From positions 2,501 through 66,500 of the forward strand of contig NZ_JAAAMU010000011.1 in NCBI RefSeq assembly GCF_009909195.1: a stretch of 64,000 nucleotides of DNA, given 5' to 3'. The stretch comes from Paenibacillus sacheonensis (GTDB taxonomy: Bacteria; Bacillota; Bacilli; Paenibacillales; Paenibacillaceae). The notes below the pieces were generated by a model, which saw only the letters and a program-made list of their open reading frames with translations, was not told the DNA's origin and made no database searches. A program made the translations under genes and the position numbers. This document shows, in pieces, positions 56,111-64,000 of this stretch (the stretch's first letter is position 1; the number at the start of each line of letters is the position of its first letter).

Positions 56111-56158
56111 GGAACCGACTCGTTCTGCCCCATCCTGCGAAGACCGACTTGCCCCACA

Positions 56159-56352
56159 GAATTAAGTGTAATTCTGCACTTATTTTTCTCCATCTTCGCC
56201 GTAAATTGGAAATAAGTGCATATCTGCACTTAATCTAATGGATTAGCGTGTTTTCGGTGCAATATTGGCTGAATAAGTGCATATTTGCATCTATTTCGCT
56301 CGGAGTCCATTAATTCGCGAAAATAAGTGCATTTTGCACTTATTTTGAACAG
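56159..56352. repeat. Four AT-rich palindromes of the AATAAGTGCA type
   Basis: The palindrome AAATAAGTGCA-x4-TGCACTTATTT (variants) occurs at about 56160, 56210, 56270 and 56325. Spacers are unrelated AT-rich sequence. The low GC content contrasts with both flanks. Confidence 0.85.
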
Positions 56353-56410
56353 CTGAAGCAAGCCGAACCACGTAGCCGTTGCCCATGTTCAACCACGTGC
56401 CACTTAATAT

Positions 56411-56625
56411 GCAGTTACTGCGTAACGCGCTAGCAAGCACCCCTTGGTGCGCAGAAGCTGCGCAAAATTCGCAGACTGGTACCGTCTCTGTGTGCAGCTA
56501 CTGCGCAACGCGCAGAAAGGCACCTCTACCTCTTGATGCACAGCCACTGCGCAACGTGCTAAGCAGGCACCTTTTGGTGCGCAGCCACTGCGATACGCGC
56601 AGACTGGCACCTCATCTACTCAACC
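56411..56625. repeat. Five copies of a 40-45 bp GCAG-ACTGCG repeat
   Basis: Units beginning GCAGxxACTGCG recur at 56411, 56451, 56494, 56539 and 56581, each followed by ACGCGC or similar and GGCACC. Alternate units match best, suggesting an 83-88 bp double unit. ORFs on both strands through it lack an RBS and are repeat artefacts. Confidence 0.8.
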
Positions 56626-56688
56626 CCGGGCCAATTTACAGGGCACTCTCCATCACCAGTCGTTCGCCTGCATCCGACTCGAACGGCA

Positions 56689-56731
56689 AGAAGCCCGCCT
56701 CGCCGAAGGCGAAGCGGGCTTTCTTCCATGC
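56689..56731 (-). terminator. Terminator of the sugar-acid catabolic operon
   Basis: AAGCCCGCCTCGCC and GGCGAAGCGGGCTT form a long stem with a GAA loop. On the minus strand it ends TTCTTG. It lies about 35 nt past the stop of the last gene. Confidence 0.7.
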
Positions 56732-56764
56732 AGCCGCATTGCGGCGGAACGTTCTGGCGTTGCG

Positions 56765-58237
56765 TCACTTCACCTTACGGACGCGCACGACCAGATCGTG
56801 CTGGAACTCCGGCAACGAGAGCCGCGTGTTCGCGTCGCCTTCGATTCGGATCCATGGCGATCCCATGCCCGTAACCGGGCTGTAGCAGCTGACGCGGTAC
56901 GCGCCTTCGGGCAGCCGCACGCGCAGTTCCGTCTCCAGCGGTTCACCCGCGCCAGCGTCGGCGAGCTCGCGCTCGTCCGCGAGGTAGATGCTGTAGTCTT
57001 CGCCCGGAATGCCGAAGACGACCGCCAGCGTATGGGCCGGTTCTTCCGCGACCACGTCCGTGAGCGGACGCGCGCGAACGAGGTCGAGACCGTGCAAGTA
57101 TTCGGACAGGTGCTTCAGCCACGTGCGAATATGACGCTGCGATTCGGGCGTGCCCGTTTCCACGTAAATGTTGATCGAGAAGTCGATGTAATCGTAGTGG
57201 CAGCCGCTCAGCAAGGTGGTCCATGCTCGTTTGCGATGGATGGTCCAGCCCTCGGTATCCTTGTATTGGCTCGCCACGTTGTCTTCGTCGTAATTGAGCG
57301 GCTTCGACTCGCCTGCGGTCGCCAGGCAGTAATCCCTGACCGCGCGCAGATTCAGCTGCTTGGACATGAATTCGCCCATATGGTAGCTCTTGCCGCCGTA
57401 CGTCGTATTCGGAAGCGGGTGCATATTGACGACTTCGATGCCGAAGTCGCCGAACGAATAGTCCGAGGATTGCTCCCATGGCTCGTAGGTGAACGCCTCT
57501 TGCCCTGCGATGAGATGCCGGTTGGGCAGATTCGCTTCCGTGAGGCGGATCTCGTCGCGGATCGCCATTTGCCAGAGATCCACTTCCGCCGGCGAAGGAT
57601 GGCCGCTCTCCGCGCCGCCGAACTGACCGCCGGGCTCGTTGCAAATTTCATAGATGATGTTGTCGTACTTGTTCGTCTCTTCGACGATCTTGCGGACATG
57701 CGCCAGCTGGTATGCGAGAATTTTCGGGTTGCGCTGCGTATTGTAGGTCATCCATTCGATCGTCTCGACATCGTTTACGTTGTTCGACGCGTTCAGCGGA
57801 TTGAGGTCCCACACGGCAGGCTGGTACGTGTTGCTGAGCAGGGTGACCTCGACGATGATGCCGTAATCCGAAGCGAGCGACAGGAAGCGGTGCAGCCGAT
57901 CGAAAAACTCGGGATTCCACGCGTCCAGGTCGAACTTCGGCTGGCCGTCGATCGCTTTGCCGGGCCCCGTGCGCTTGAACGGGGTAACGAAGTCCGGCGA
58001 CTCCGGCTTGCAGGTCGAATACGGATTGATCGTCATTTGAAACTCGCGGAACAGGACGAACAGCCTTGTCAGCGTCTGTTTCTTCTCCGTGGCGTCGGCG
58101 AGATAATTCTCGAAATTAAACGGGCGGTTCATGACGGCCCCGTAATGCTCCGTCGCGCAAACCAACATCAGCGGTTGGCCGCGGAACTCGAAAATCCGGT
58201 TATTCTCAGGGTGAACTCGAATCGGAACGTTTCCCAT
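56765..58237 (-). CDS. Glycoside-hydrolase-like TIM-barrel protein (clan GH-A type)
   Basis: The 490-residue protein has a TIM-barrel layout. It contains the general acid motif N200-E201-P202 (YEICNEP) of clan GH-A; the nucleophile Glu on strand 7 could not be placed with certainty (E in NYDEDNVA is a candidate). The last 90 residues form a beta-rich domain (YRVSCYSPVTGMGSPWIRIEGD). No signal peptide is seen, so it would act on internalised oligosaccharides or glycosides. ATG 58237 follows GGAGG. It is the last gene of the catabolic array. Confidence 0.7.
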   Translation of the reverse strand: MGNVPIRVHPENNRIFEFRGQPLMLVCATEHYGAVMNRPFNFENYLADATEKKQTLTRLFVLFREFQMTINPYSTCKPESPDFVTPFKRTGPGKAIDGQPKFDLDAWNPEFFDRLHRFLSLASDYGIIVEVTLLSNTYQPAVWDLNPLNASNNVNDVETIEWMTYNTQRNPKILAYQLAHVRKIVEETNKYDNIIYEICNEPGGQFGGAESGHPSPAEVDLWQMAIRDEIRLTEANLPNRHLIAGQEAFTYEPWEQSSDYSFGDFGIEVVNMHPLPNTTYGGKSYHMGEFMSKQLNLRAVRDYCLATAGESKPLNYDEDNVASQYKDTEGWTIHRKRAWTTLLSGCHYDYIDFSINIYVETGTPESQRHIRTWLKHLSEYLHGLDLVRARPLTDVVAEEPAHTLAVVFGIPGEDYSIYLADERELADAGAGEPLETELRVRLPEGAYRVSCYSPVTGMGSPWIRIEGDANTRLSLPEFQHDLVVRVRKVK

Positions 58238-58284
58238 AATAACCTCCAAGCGATAAGTTTAAGGCACGCGGCATCGGATGCCCG

Positions 58285-60483
58285 CTAGGCCCGAAATTCG
58301 ATCACGTACGTTTCGAACGGCTGCAGCGTTACGGACGCGTCCGGCTGCAGCGAGGCCGACTCTTCGCTCTCCTCGGCGCGTTCCGCTGCACCTGCGGCTG
58401 CTGCCGCCTCTGACGAAGCGCCGCGCAGCCGAGAGATTGCCGCGTTCGGCTGCTTCCATTCGCTTAAATCCACCAGGACGGACAATTCGTCCGCCGTCAA
58501 ATTCGCGAGCAGGACGACGACGCGTTCCTTCCCGCGCAAGCCCAATGCAGCCACGCGGGATGGATCCAGCCCGTCGACCTGCAGTGCCTCGCCTTCCCGG
58601 AACTCGCCGATCAGCTTCATCGCCGCGTGGACGGGATACGCGTTCCCGCCGTCCTCGTCCATAAATCCAAGCGGCCCGAAGGCTTCGAAATAATTGGCGG
58701 AGGCGATACCCTCGCGCGCCAGCTGCGCGACGGAGCCGATCAGCCACGCCGCCGCGAACGAGGAGGACTGACGCGGATCCAGCCGATTCCCGCGTTCCCG
58801 CGAGCGTTGGACGCCCTCTTCGCCGGCAGAGTAAGGGTTCATTCGCTGCTTCAGCGTTACCGCGCCGATGCGTACCGGCATGTCTCGCCTTGAAGCGATG
58901 GCCGTGCGGCAGACGATGCCTTGGGCGGGCAGCGTCTCGGCGATGGACGCCAGATCCGAGGCATGCACCTGCGGATTCACCGCGAATTCCGCGAAATCCC
59001 AGGAGAGCCCCATGGGCAGCGCGACCCGGTTCAGCTCCGCGAAATTCCCGCGGGAGCCGCCGCCGACTTCGATGCCGGACTCGGCTCCGCCTCCGGAGCC
59101 CGTTTCCTCACCAACTGCGGCTTCGGTTTCGGTTTCGACAACCGCTCCTCCTGCATTGCCGCCATCTTCCGCAGCAGCTCCGACTTGGATTTCGCTAACT
59201 GCACCTCCACCTGCATCGGATCCTGTATCCGCGCCGGTTTCGGAACCCGTGTCGGCAGCCGCCCCGGCATCGACGCCGGCACCTGCTCGTGCTGCGGCAG
59301 CGGCTTCGTTCAGCAGCCGTTTGAGCAGCGCCGCCATGCCGTCGTCCGTGACGTACCTGCACGCGTTCAACGAAGCGCCGTACAGCTCCGCGGAGGTCGT
59401 CGGCACGTCAAGCGCCGCCGCCGGGAATACGGCGATTCGCAACGGAGCGGGCGCAAGTGCGGCGATCGCCGCGGCGGCTTCCCGCAGCGCGGTCTCGTCC
59501 GGCTCGGCGATCAGCTGCAGTTCATAGGCAAGGCCCAGTTCCAGCGCAAGCTCGGCAGCCGCTTCGATGCGCGTCTTCCAATCCGGCAGCGACAGCTCGG
59601 CCTCGCAGCGGAGCTGCGAGAGACCGAGCTCGCGCAGAAGGCCGACCACGCGCGCCGGCGGCATGCCGTCCATCGGGGGCAGCAGCGTGCCGAGCGCGGG
59701 AAGCGCGAAGGCCTGCTCCCTTCGGACGACCGCTTGCATCCGAGCCGTGCCGCTGCCGGCTTCAATCTCTTGGCCGCCTTCGAGCGAACCCGCATCGTCC
59801 GTCACGTCGATCGTCACGGCCTGCATGACTTTCTCTCCCTGCTGCATGACGACGGGGTACGGCAGCCGAAGCGGCGTGCAGAACGTTTTGAACGAACCGT
59901 CCGTCCAATTCCGCTGGTCCTCCGTCTGGAACAGATCGCCGAGAAACATGATGTGGGTCGTCAAGCCGCCGGCATAAATCCGCATGGCTTTCAGCTCCGC
60001 GAACGGATCCCCCGGCGATACGAGCTCGGGAAAACGGCCGAGCACGATGCCGTCCGGCGTCGTAGCCTCGACGCAGGCGCCCGCGCTGTCCATCGGATGC
60101 AAGAGGCAGAAGCCGAGCCTGTTCTTGCGGAACCCGCTCCTCGCCTCGCCGTCCATGCTCATCGACACGCGGCCTGCGGAAGACAGCCGGATGACGATCG
60201 CGCAGCCGAAATCCACTTCGCCGCCGCGGTAATCCAGCCGATACGTAACTTGTACCGCATCCTCGTCTTCATGAAACCGCAGCTCCGATACTTCGCCGGC
60301 CGCGCTGCCCCAGTCTTGATCGCGCAAGGTGGGATGCAAGTGGCGGAGCAGCTCGACCGAGCCGTACCGGATATATTTCAAGGATCCGTCCTCCATGAAG
60401 TCTGCGGTCACCCGGCCGGCGCGCAGCCGGCGCAAAGGGCGCACCAGCCCCGTGCCTCCGAATAGCGCCTCCTCGTTCTTCAT
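58285..60483 (-). CDS. D-apionate lactonase-like protein with low-complexity insert
   Basis: The 732-residue protein resembles the ApnL (D-apionate lactonase) group. Blocks are RAGRVTADFMEDGSLKYIRY, LRDQDWGSAAGEVS, FPELVSPGDPF and the strongly conserved-looking TEDQRNWTDGSFKTFCTPL. A barrel-like middle and a beta C-terminal domain follow. Residues about 398-479 are an insert of Gly, Ala, Glu, Thr and Val without structure. ATG 60483 has GAGGTGA 8 nt upstream; an ATG nine codons earlier is less well placed. The family call is from memory; the lactone substrate is inferred. Confidence 0.55.
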   Translation of the reverse strand: MKNEEALFGGTGLVRPLRRLRAGRVTADFMEDGSLKYIRYGSVELLRHLHPTLRDQDWGSAAGEVSELRFHEDEDAVQVTYRLDYRGGEVDFGCAIVIRLSSAGRVSMSMDGEARSGFRKNRLGFCLLHPMDSAGACVEATTPDGIVLGRFPELVSPGDPFAELKAMRIYAGGLTTHIMFLGDLFQTEDQRNWTDGSFKTFCTPLRLPYPVVMQQGEKVMQAVTIDVTDDAGSLEGGQEIEAGSGTARMQAVVRREQAFALPALGTLLPPMDGMPPARVVGLLRELGLSQLRCEAELSLPDWKTRIEAAAELALELGLAYELQLIAEPDETALREAAAAIAALAPAPLRIAVFPAAALDVPTTSAELYGASLNACRYVTDDGMAALLKRLLNEAAAAARAGAGVDAGAAADTGSETGADTGSDAGGGAVSEIQVGAAAEDGGNAGGAVVETETEAAVGEETGSGGGAESGIEVGGGSRGNFAELNRVALPMGLSWDFAEFAVNPQVHASDLASIAETLPAQGIVCRTAIASRRDMPVRIGAVTLKQRMNPYSAGEEGVQRSRERGNRLDPRQSSSFAAAWLIGSVAQLAREGIASANYFEAFGPLGFMDEDGGNAYPVHAAMKLIGEFREGEALQVDGLDPSRVAALGLRGKERVVVLLANLTADELSVLVDLSEWKQPNAAISRLRGASSEAAAAAGAAERAEESEESASLQPDASVTLQPFETYVIEFRA

Positions 60484-60546
60484 GCGCTTCTTCACCTCTC
60501 TCTCATGCATGCAAAAACACCTTTCCCATTCAATACCGCCTGTTCC

Positions 60547-61362
60547 TTAGCGGGCCAGCGGCTGACGAGCCAGGATCGGGTGAAGCACGCCGGCAAGCGG
60601 CTCGCCGATCGGGTGGTTATAACCGTCGGTCACCAAATGCGCCTTGCCGTCGTAGGCAGCGCCGTCTTGATAATAAATGATGGCCAAGGCGCGGCGCGGG
60701 CGATCCGTGTTGTTGGCGTGGGCGTAATGGAACGTCAGGCCGTCGTGGAACGTGCAGCTGCCCGCCTTCATCCGGCAGATGACGGGATTGCGTTTCTCCG
60801 CGTCCGTGCCCTTCGCGAAATCCTCGAGATCGATATGCTCCGTCAGATCATGCGGCTTCAGCTTGCCGACCTTGTGCGAGCCCGGCACGAACATCATGCA
60901 GCCGTTATGCTCGTCGACGTCGTCGAGCGCGATCCAGATGGACATCGCGCCCGATTCCTTGATCGGCCACGACGGGAAATCCTGATGCCATGCCGTCGGT
61001 TTGGAATCCTGCGGATTCTTGATCAGCGCGTGGTGGTGGAAGAAACGGACCGCGTCCGTCTTCAGGAGCAGGCGCGCCGCTTCCGCAAGCCGCGGGTGGA
61101 ACGAATATTTCCCGTAACGGGCATGGTCGCGCCATACGTTCACGCGCTGGTTCAGCACTTTGAAATACAGGCTTTGCCGGTCCGGCTTATGGTGCAGCGT
61201 ATCGTTGTCCATGCTCATCAGCTCGTCGGTGATCTCCCGGAGCTCCGCCAACTCCTCGGACGTCAGGATATTATCCACTTGCACGAAGCCGTTCGTTTGG
61301 TAGAATTCGACCTGCTCCGGCGTAACGGGTTTTTTCGTGGTCATTCGGGCTTGCAAGCTCAT
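60547..61362 (-). CDS. Phytanoyl-CoA dioxygenase (PhyH) family protein
   Basis: The 271-residue protein is an Fe(II)/2-oxoglutarate dioxygenase of the PhyH family. It has the metal-binding H-x-D in AWHQDFPSW and the distal His in TFHYAHANNTDRPRRA with the Arg that holds 2-oxoglutarate. It would hydroxylate a small organic substrate of the pathway. ATG 61362 follows AGGAGGA by 9 nt. The neighbouring dehydrogenase gene ends 14 nt upstream, so both are in one operon. Confidence 0.85.
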   Translation of the reverse strand: MSLQARMTTKKPVTPEQVEFYQTNGFVQVDNILTSEELAELREITDELMSMDNDTLHHKPDRQSLYFKVLNQRVNVWRDHARYGKYSFHPRLAEAARLLLKTDAVRFFHHHALIKNPQDSKPTAWHQDFPSWPIKESGAMSIWIALDDVDEHNGCMMFVPGSHKVGKLKPHDLTEHIDLEDFAKGTDAEKRNPVICRMKAGSCTFHDGLTFHYAHANNTDRPRRALAIIYYQDGAAYDGKAHLVTDGYNHPIGEPLAGVLHPILARQPLAR

Positions 61363-61376
61363 ATGCGCAGATCCTC

Positions 61377-62411
61377 CTATTCTTTGAAACGCGCCAGCTT
61401 CTTCAGGAAGCCCGGCCGCGTCAACACGTCGCGGTTCACGACGTTCGACGGCAGCAGGCCGCGCGACGCGTCTTTGACCGCTTGGGTCGTCTCCTGCCAC
61501 AAGCCTTCGTACATCTCCGACGTCCAGCACACGCTGTGCGGCGTCAGCACGACGTTATCCATCCGCTTCAGCGGCGAGTCGCTGACGAGCGGCTCTTCCT
61601 CGAACACGTCGAGGCCGGCGCCGCAGATCCAGCCCTCTTCAAGCGCCCGAATGAGCGCTTGCTCGTCCACGATGCCGCCGCGTGCCGTATTGATCAGGAA
61701 CGCGCTCGGTTTCATGGCGCGCAGCTGCGGTTCGGCGATGAGGTGGAACGTTTCCTTGGAGAGGAAGCAGTTCACCGCCATGAAGTCGGAACGCTCGCAA
61801 AGCGTCTGCAAATCGACGAGCTCGACGCCGGCAGCTGCCGCGACGGCCGGGTCGACGAACGGGTCGTACGCGATGTGCTTCATATCGAAGCCCGCCGCCA
61901 TGCGGAACATTTCCCGCGCGATGTTGCCGAGTCCGATCGAGCCGAGCGTCTGCCCCGTGATCCGATAACCGGGGTAATCGGTCCGGTCGTTCCAGCGTCC
62001 TTCTTGGACGAGGCGGCCCTTGACCGGCAGCCGGTGCGCCAGCGCCAGCAAATGCGTAATGATCGCGTACGCGACCGGCTTGCGTACGCCCTGCGGCGTA
62101 ATCGTAACCGCGATATCGGCCTCCGTGCATGCCTGCACGTCGACCATGTCGTAGCCGACGCCATAGCGGGCAATGACGAGCAGCCGGTCGGCCGCCGCCT
62201 GCAGCGCTTCCGCGGTGTATCGCGGCGTCAGGCTTATAATGCCGTCGTAGGCCAGCAGCTGCTCCGCCGCCACCGGATTGAGGTGTTCCTTGAAATACCC
62301 GGCATCGATTCCCGCTTCGCCGGAGAGCAGCTCCGTCCCCGTCGATCCGAACGCGGGCTCGCCCCGTTCGTTCAGAAAATCCCGCGTCAGTCCCAGCTGA
62401 AATTGCGCCAC
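61377..62411 (-). CDS. D-isomer-specific 2-hydroxyacid dehydrogenase
   Basis: The 344-residue NAD-dependent enzyme has the Rossmann motif G-x-G-x-x-A (GSIGLGNIAREM), the substrate Arg in NTARGGIVDE, the catalytic Glu in GLDVFEEEPL and the His in LTPHSVCWT. It would interconvert a 2-keto acid and a D-2-hydroxy acid. The GTG start is preceded by GGAGGTG. It lies in the array between the mutarotase-like gene and the PhyH gene. Confidence 0.92.
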   Translation of the reverse strand: MAQFQLGLTRDFLNERGEPAFGSTGTELLSGEAGIDAGYFKEHLNPVAAEQLLAYDGIISLTPRYTAEALQAAADRLLVIARYGVGYDMVDVQACTEADIAVTITPQGVRKPVAYAIITHLLALAHRLPVKGRLVQEGRWNDRTDYPGYRITGQTLGSIGLGNIAREMFRMAAGFDMKHIAYDPFVDPAVAAAAGVELVDLQTLCERSDFMAVNCFLSKETFHLIAEPQLRAMKPSAFLINTARGGIVDEQALIRALEEGWICGAGLDVFEEEPLVSDSPLKRMDNVVLTPHSVCWTSEMYEGLWQETTQAVKDASRGLLPSNVVNRDVLTRPGFLKKLARFKE

Positions 62412-62471
62412 GGGTGCACCTCCATTGTCTATAATTTGCTTGCGTATCTATTTCTCAGGCAGCCAGGCCCT

Positions 62472-62792
62472 CTATTCCATGAAGAAAACGACGTTATCCA
62501 GCACTTCCATGCCGCCGGTGGTCACGTCCGTCACGAGCACCTCCGACATGTACGCCTCCCAGCGCTGCGTGCCGGGATCGGCTTGGAACTCCGCCCACGC
62601 CTCGTGAAAATCCCGCTCGTTCTCGATTGTGGCATACAGCTTGTTGCCTTTCATGAACGTCACGAAGTTGCTGAAGCCGGCGTTCTTAAGCGCGGCGATG
62701 ACCTCCGGCCATACATTCTCGTGCCTGCGGGCGTATTCCTCCTCGGACCCCGGCTTGCACTCGTAGAAAAACATATATTTTGCTTTAGCCAA
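62472..62792 (-). CDS. L-rhamnose mutarotase-like protein (RhaM/YiiL family)
   Basis: The 106-residue protein fits the RhaM family of dimeric alpha/beta-barrel sugar mutarotases. Recognised blocks are FFYECKPGSEEEYARRHENVWPEV, NFVTFMKGNKLYATIE and WEAYMSEVL. The His in RRHENVWPE corresponds to the active site. The TTG start overlaps the end of the upstream oxidoreductase gene by 8 nt. No rhamnose isomerase or kinase is near, so another sugar may be the substrate. Confidence 0.85.
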   Translation of the reverse strand: MAKAKYMFFYECKPGSEEEYARRHENVWPEVIAALKNAGFSNFVTFMKGNKLYATIENERDFHEAWAEFQADPGTQRWEAYMSEVLVTDVTTGGMEVLDNVVFFME

Positions 62793-63819
62793 TACGTTCG
62801 ACCTTCTCTCCCACTTGGTATGCTTTCTCGATAATCCGCATCGTCTTCATGTATTCCTCGCCCGACGTCGCAAACGGCGCGCCGCTCTCCAGCCCCGCGA
62901 CGAAATGCCGATGCAGCCGGTTATGGCTCTGCTGGAATTCCTCCGGTTCGCGGGGCACCCGTTCGACGCTTCCGTCCGTGCGCAGCAGGAACAGCTCGCC
63001 GTCGGCCGTCAGGCGCAGCGTCGCTTCGCTGCCTTCGATGACGACGTACTCCATGAGATTCTCGCCGTCCGGCTGGTTGTAGCCGCCGTCGCGGAATTCG
63101 CGGGCCGCCCAGCTGGCCTCGATCATGCCCGTCATTCCGGGATGATGCAGGATCAGAATCGCCAGATCGTCGCCCTTGATATGCGGGCTGACCCGTTTCA
63201 CGACCGCCGTCACGCCCTCCGGATCGCCGAATAACGATCGATAGCTGTCGATATAATGCGGCCCCATCTCGTACAGCAGCAGACGGTCCATCTCCCGAAA
63301 ATACGGCTGCGTCATCTTGGCCGGATCGTCCCACCGCGGCGAGAAGAACCATTTCGCGCTCACCTTCGCGTAGGAAACCCCGCCGAGCACGCCGCTGTCC
63401 AACACCCGCTTCATCGCCAAATAATGCCCCTGCCAGCGCCAGCCCTCCGCAACCATCAGCCGCACGCCTTCTTCCTCGCAGATCGCCACCATGCGCTCGC
63501 ATTCCGCGATCGTCGGCGCGAACGGCTTCTGGCACAGCACGTGCTTGCCGGCCCTCGCCGCGGTCTCCGTCATCTGCAGATGCGAATCCGGGCGCGTGAT
63601 GACGTCGACGATATCGATCTCTGCCGCTTCCAGCGCCGCCGGCAGCGTCGTGAACAGCTGATCCTCCGACAATCCGTACAGGGCGGCCTTCTTGGCCAGC
63701 TTCGGCGGATTGCGGTCGACGATCGCCGCGATCCTCACGTTCGGTACCGACAGCCATGCGCGAAAATGCACATCCGACCAGTAGCCCATCCCTACCAGAC
63801 ATACGTTCCATGTTTTCAT
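62785..63819 (-). CDS. Gfo/Idh/MocA family oxidoreductase
   Basis: The 344-residue NAD(P)-dependent sugar dehydrogenase has a Rossmann start (VCLVGMGYWSDVHFRAWL), the family motif with the catalytic Lys in VLCQKPFAPT and the substrate-side YEMGPHYIDSYRSLFG. ATG 63819 is preceded by AAGGAGA; the frame extends 27 codons further without support. It shares an operon with the mutarotase-like gene, which overlaps its stop. A sugar or inositol-type substrate is inferred. Confidence 0.9.
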   Translation of the reverse strand: MKTWNVCLVGMGYWSDVHFRAWLSVPNVRIAAIVDRNPPKLAKKAALYGLSEDQLFTTLPAALEAAEIDIVDVITRPDSHLQMTETAARAGKHVLCQKPFAPTIAECERMVAICEEEGVRLMVAEGWRWQGHYLAMKRVLDSGVLGGVSYAKVSAKWFFSPRWDDPAKMTQPYFREMDRLLLYEMGPHYIDSYRSLFGDPEGVTAVVKRVSPHIKGDDLAILILHHPGMTGMIEASWAAREFRDGGYNQPDGENLMEYVVIEGSEATLRLTADGELFLLRTDGSVERVPREPEEFQQSHNRLHRHFVAGLESGAPFATSGEEYMKTMRIIEKAYQVGEKVERIG

Positions 63820-63921
63820 CACCGGTCGGTCTCCTTCCCTCTCTCTTGCGTTGGTCCGGGAGCCGGCGGATCGCGCCGTGCCGGCTTCCGAACTCTCCAT
63901 GCCCAGGCTAACGGCAGCCCT

Positions 63922-64000
63922 TTACTGCTTGCCGAGATCGTATTGGATGTACACCATCCGGGTCTGCAAATACTCTTCCAGGCCATGCTTGCCGTCGGCG
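63922..64000 (-). CDS. Aldehyde dehydrogenase, C-terminal fragment (cut by window edge)
   Basis: The last 25 codons of a minus-strand gene lie at the right edge. The peptide contains GKHGLEEYLQTRMV, the oligomerisation tail pattern of NAD-dependent aldehyde dehydrogenases (G-x-HGLxEYxxxK). The rest is outside the window. The gap to the next gene is about 100 nt without a clear terminator, so it is probably part of the same array. Confidence 0.65.
   Translation of the reverse strand, partial: ADGKHGLEEYLQTRMVYIQYDLGKQ

Noticed and set aside
56379..56885. 168-residue plus-strand ORF and 68-residue minus-strand ORF in the GCAG repeats
   Set aside because: Both are repeat-derived Cys/Arg-rich frames without an RBS, and the plus ORF runs into the antisense of the GH-like gene.

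Overview
The window looks like a chromosomal segment of a GC-rich, endospore-forming Firmicute of the Paenibacillaceae (Paenibacillus/Cohnella type). The evidence is Bacillus-like gene order with GC-rich codon use: SRP RNA-dnaX-ybaB-recR, rpoE-pyrG-spo0F-murA-rho-rpmE, ywiB-argS, and pbp/speE/speB with ywhD nearby. Gram-positive regulatory RNAs and a sigma-H promoter in front of spo0F agree with this. No phage, IS element, CRISPR array, rRNA or tRNA was found. Gene calls rest on motifs and remembered families only; no search was run.

Layout. 0-15.5 kb is core housekeeping, nearly all on the minus strand: recombination and replication (recR, ybaB, dnaX), the long SRP RNA, a sporulation-type lipoprotein, rpmE, a radical SAM protein, rho, murA, spo0F, pyrG and rpoE. 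A plus-strand subtilase follows, then argS-ywiB behind an arginine-type T-box. 16-30 kb holds a deoxyinosine-type DNA glycosylase, a GNAT enzyme, speE-speB with a divergent class A PBP, a heterodimeric ABC exporter, a truncated AraC-like regulator, a large secreted protein and an ECF sigma/anti-sigma pair. 30-42 kb holds a Fur-controlled flavodoxin, an array of terminator-like hairpins, ywhD, an M1 metallopeptidase, a membrane protein, an NlpC/P60 hydrolase behind a c-di-AMP riboswitch, and a 1600-residue Lhr helicase. 42-56 kb is accessory: MFS/TetR with twin operators, two alpha/beta hydrolases, an AlkZ-like protein, a secreted protein, a two-component system, an MBL hydrolase, exonuclease III and a CYTH-HD pair.

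56.7-64 kb is one minus-strand array that runs off the right edge: partial aldehyde dehydrogenase, Gfo/Idh/MocA oxidoreductase, L-rhamnose-mutarotase-like protein, D-2-hydroxyacid dehydrogenase, PhyH-type dioxygenase, a D-apionate-lactonase-like protein and a GH-A-like TIM-barrel protein. It resembles a catabolic operon for an unusual sugar or sugar acid and is the best candidate here for an undescribed pathway.

The other striking theme is intergenic tandem repeats: a 102-bp double-hairpin array (31.1-31.6 kb), three unrelated repeat families side by side (55.9-56.6 kb), a 31-bp hairpin repeat between speE and speB, and a ~40-bp repeat that contains the stop codon of a histidine kinase. Regulatory sites readable directly from the sequence include a pyrG promoter and attenuator of the CTP-sensing type, the Arg T-box, the c-di-AMP riboswitch with a small ORF overlapping its 5' half, and a Fur site on the flavodoxin promoter.
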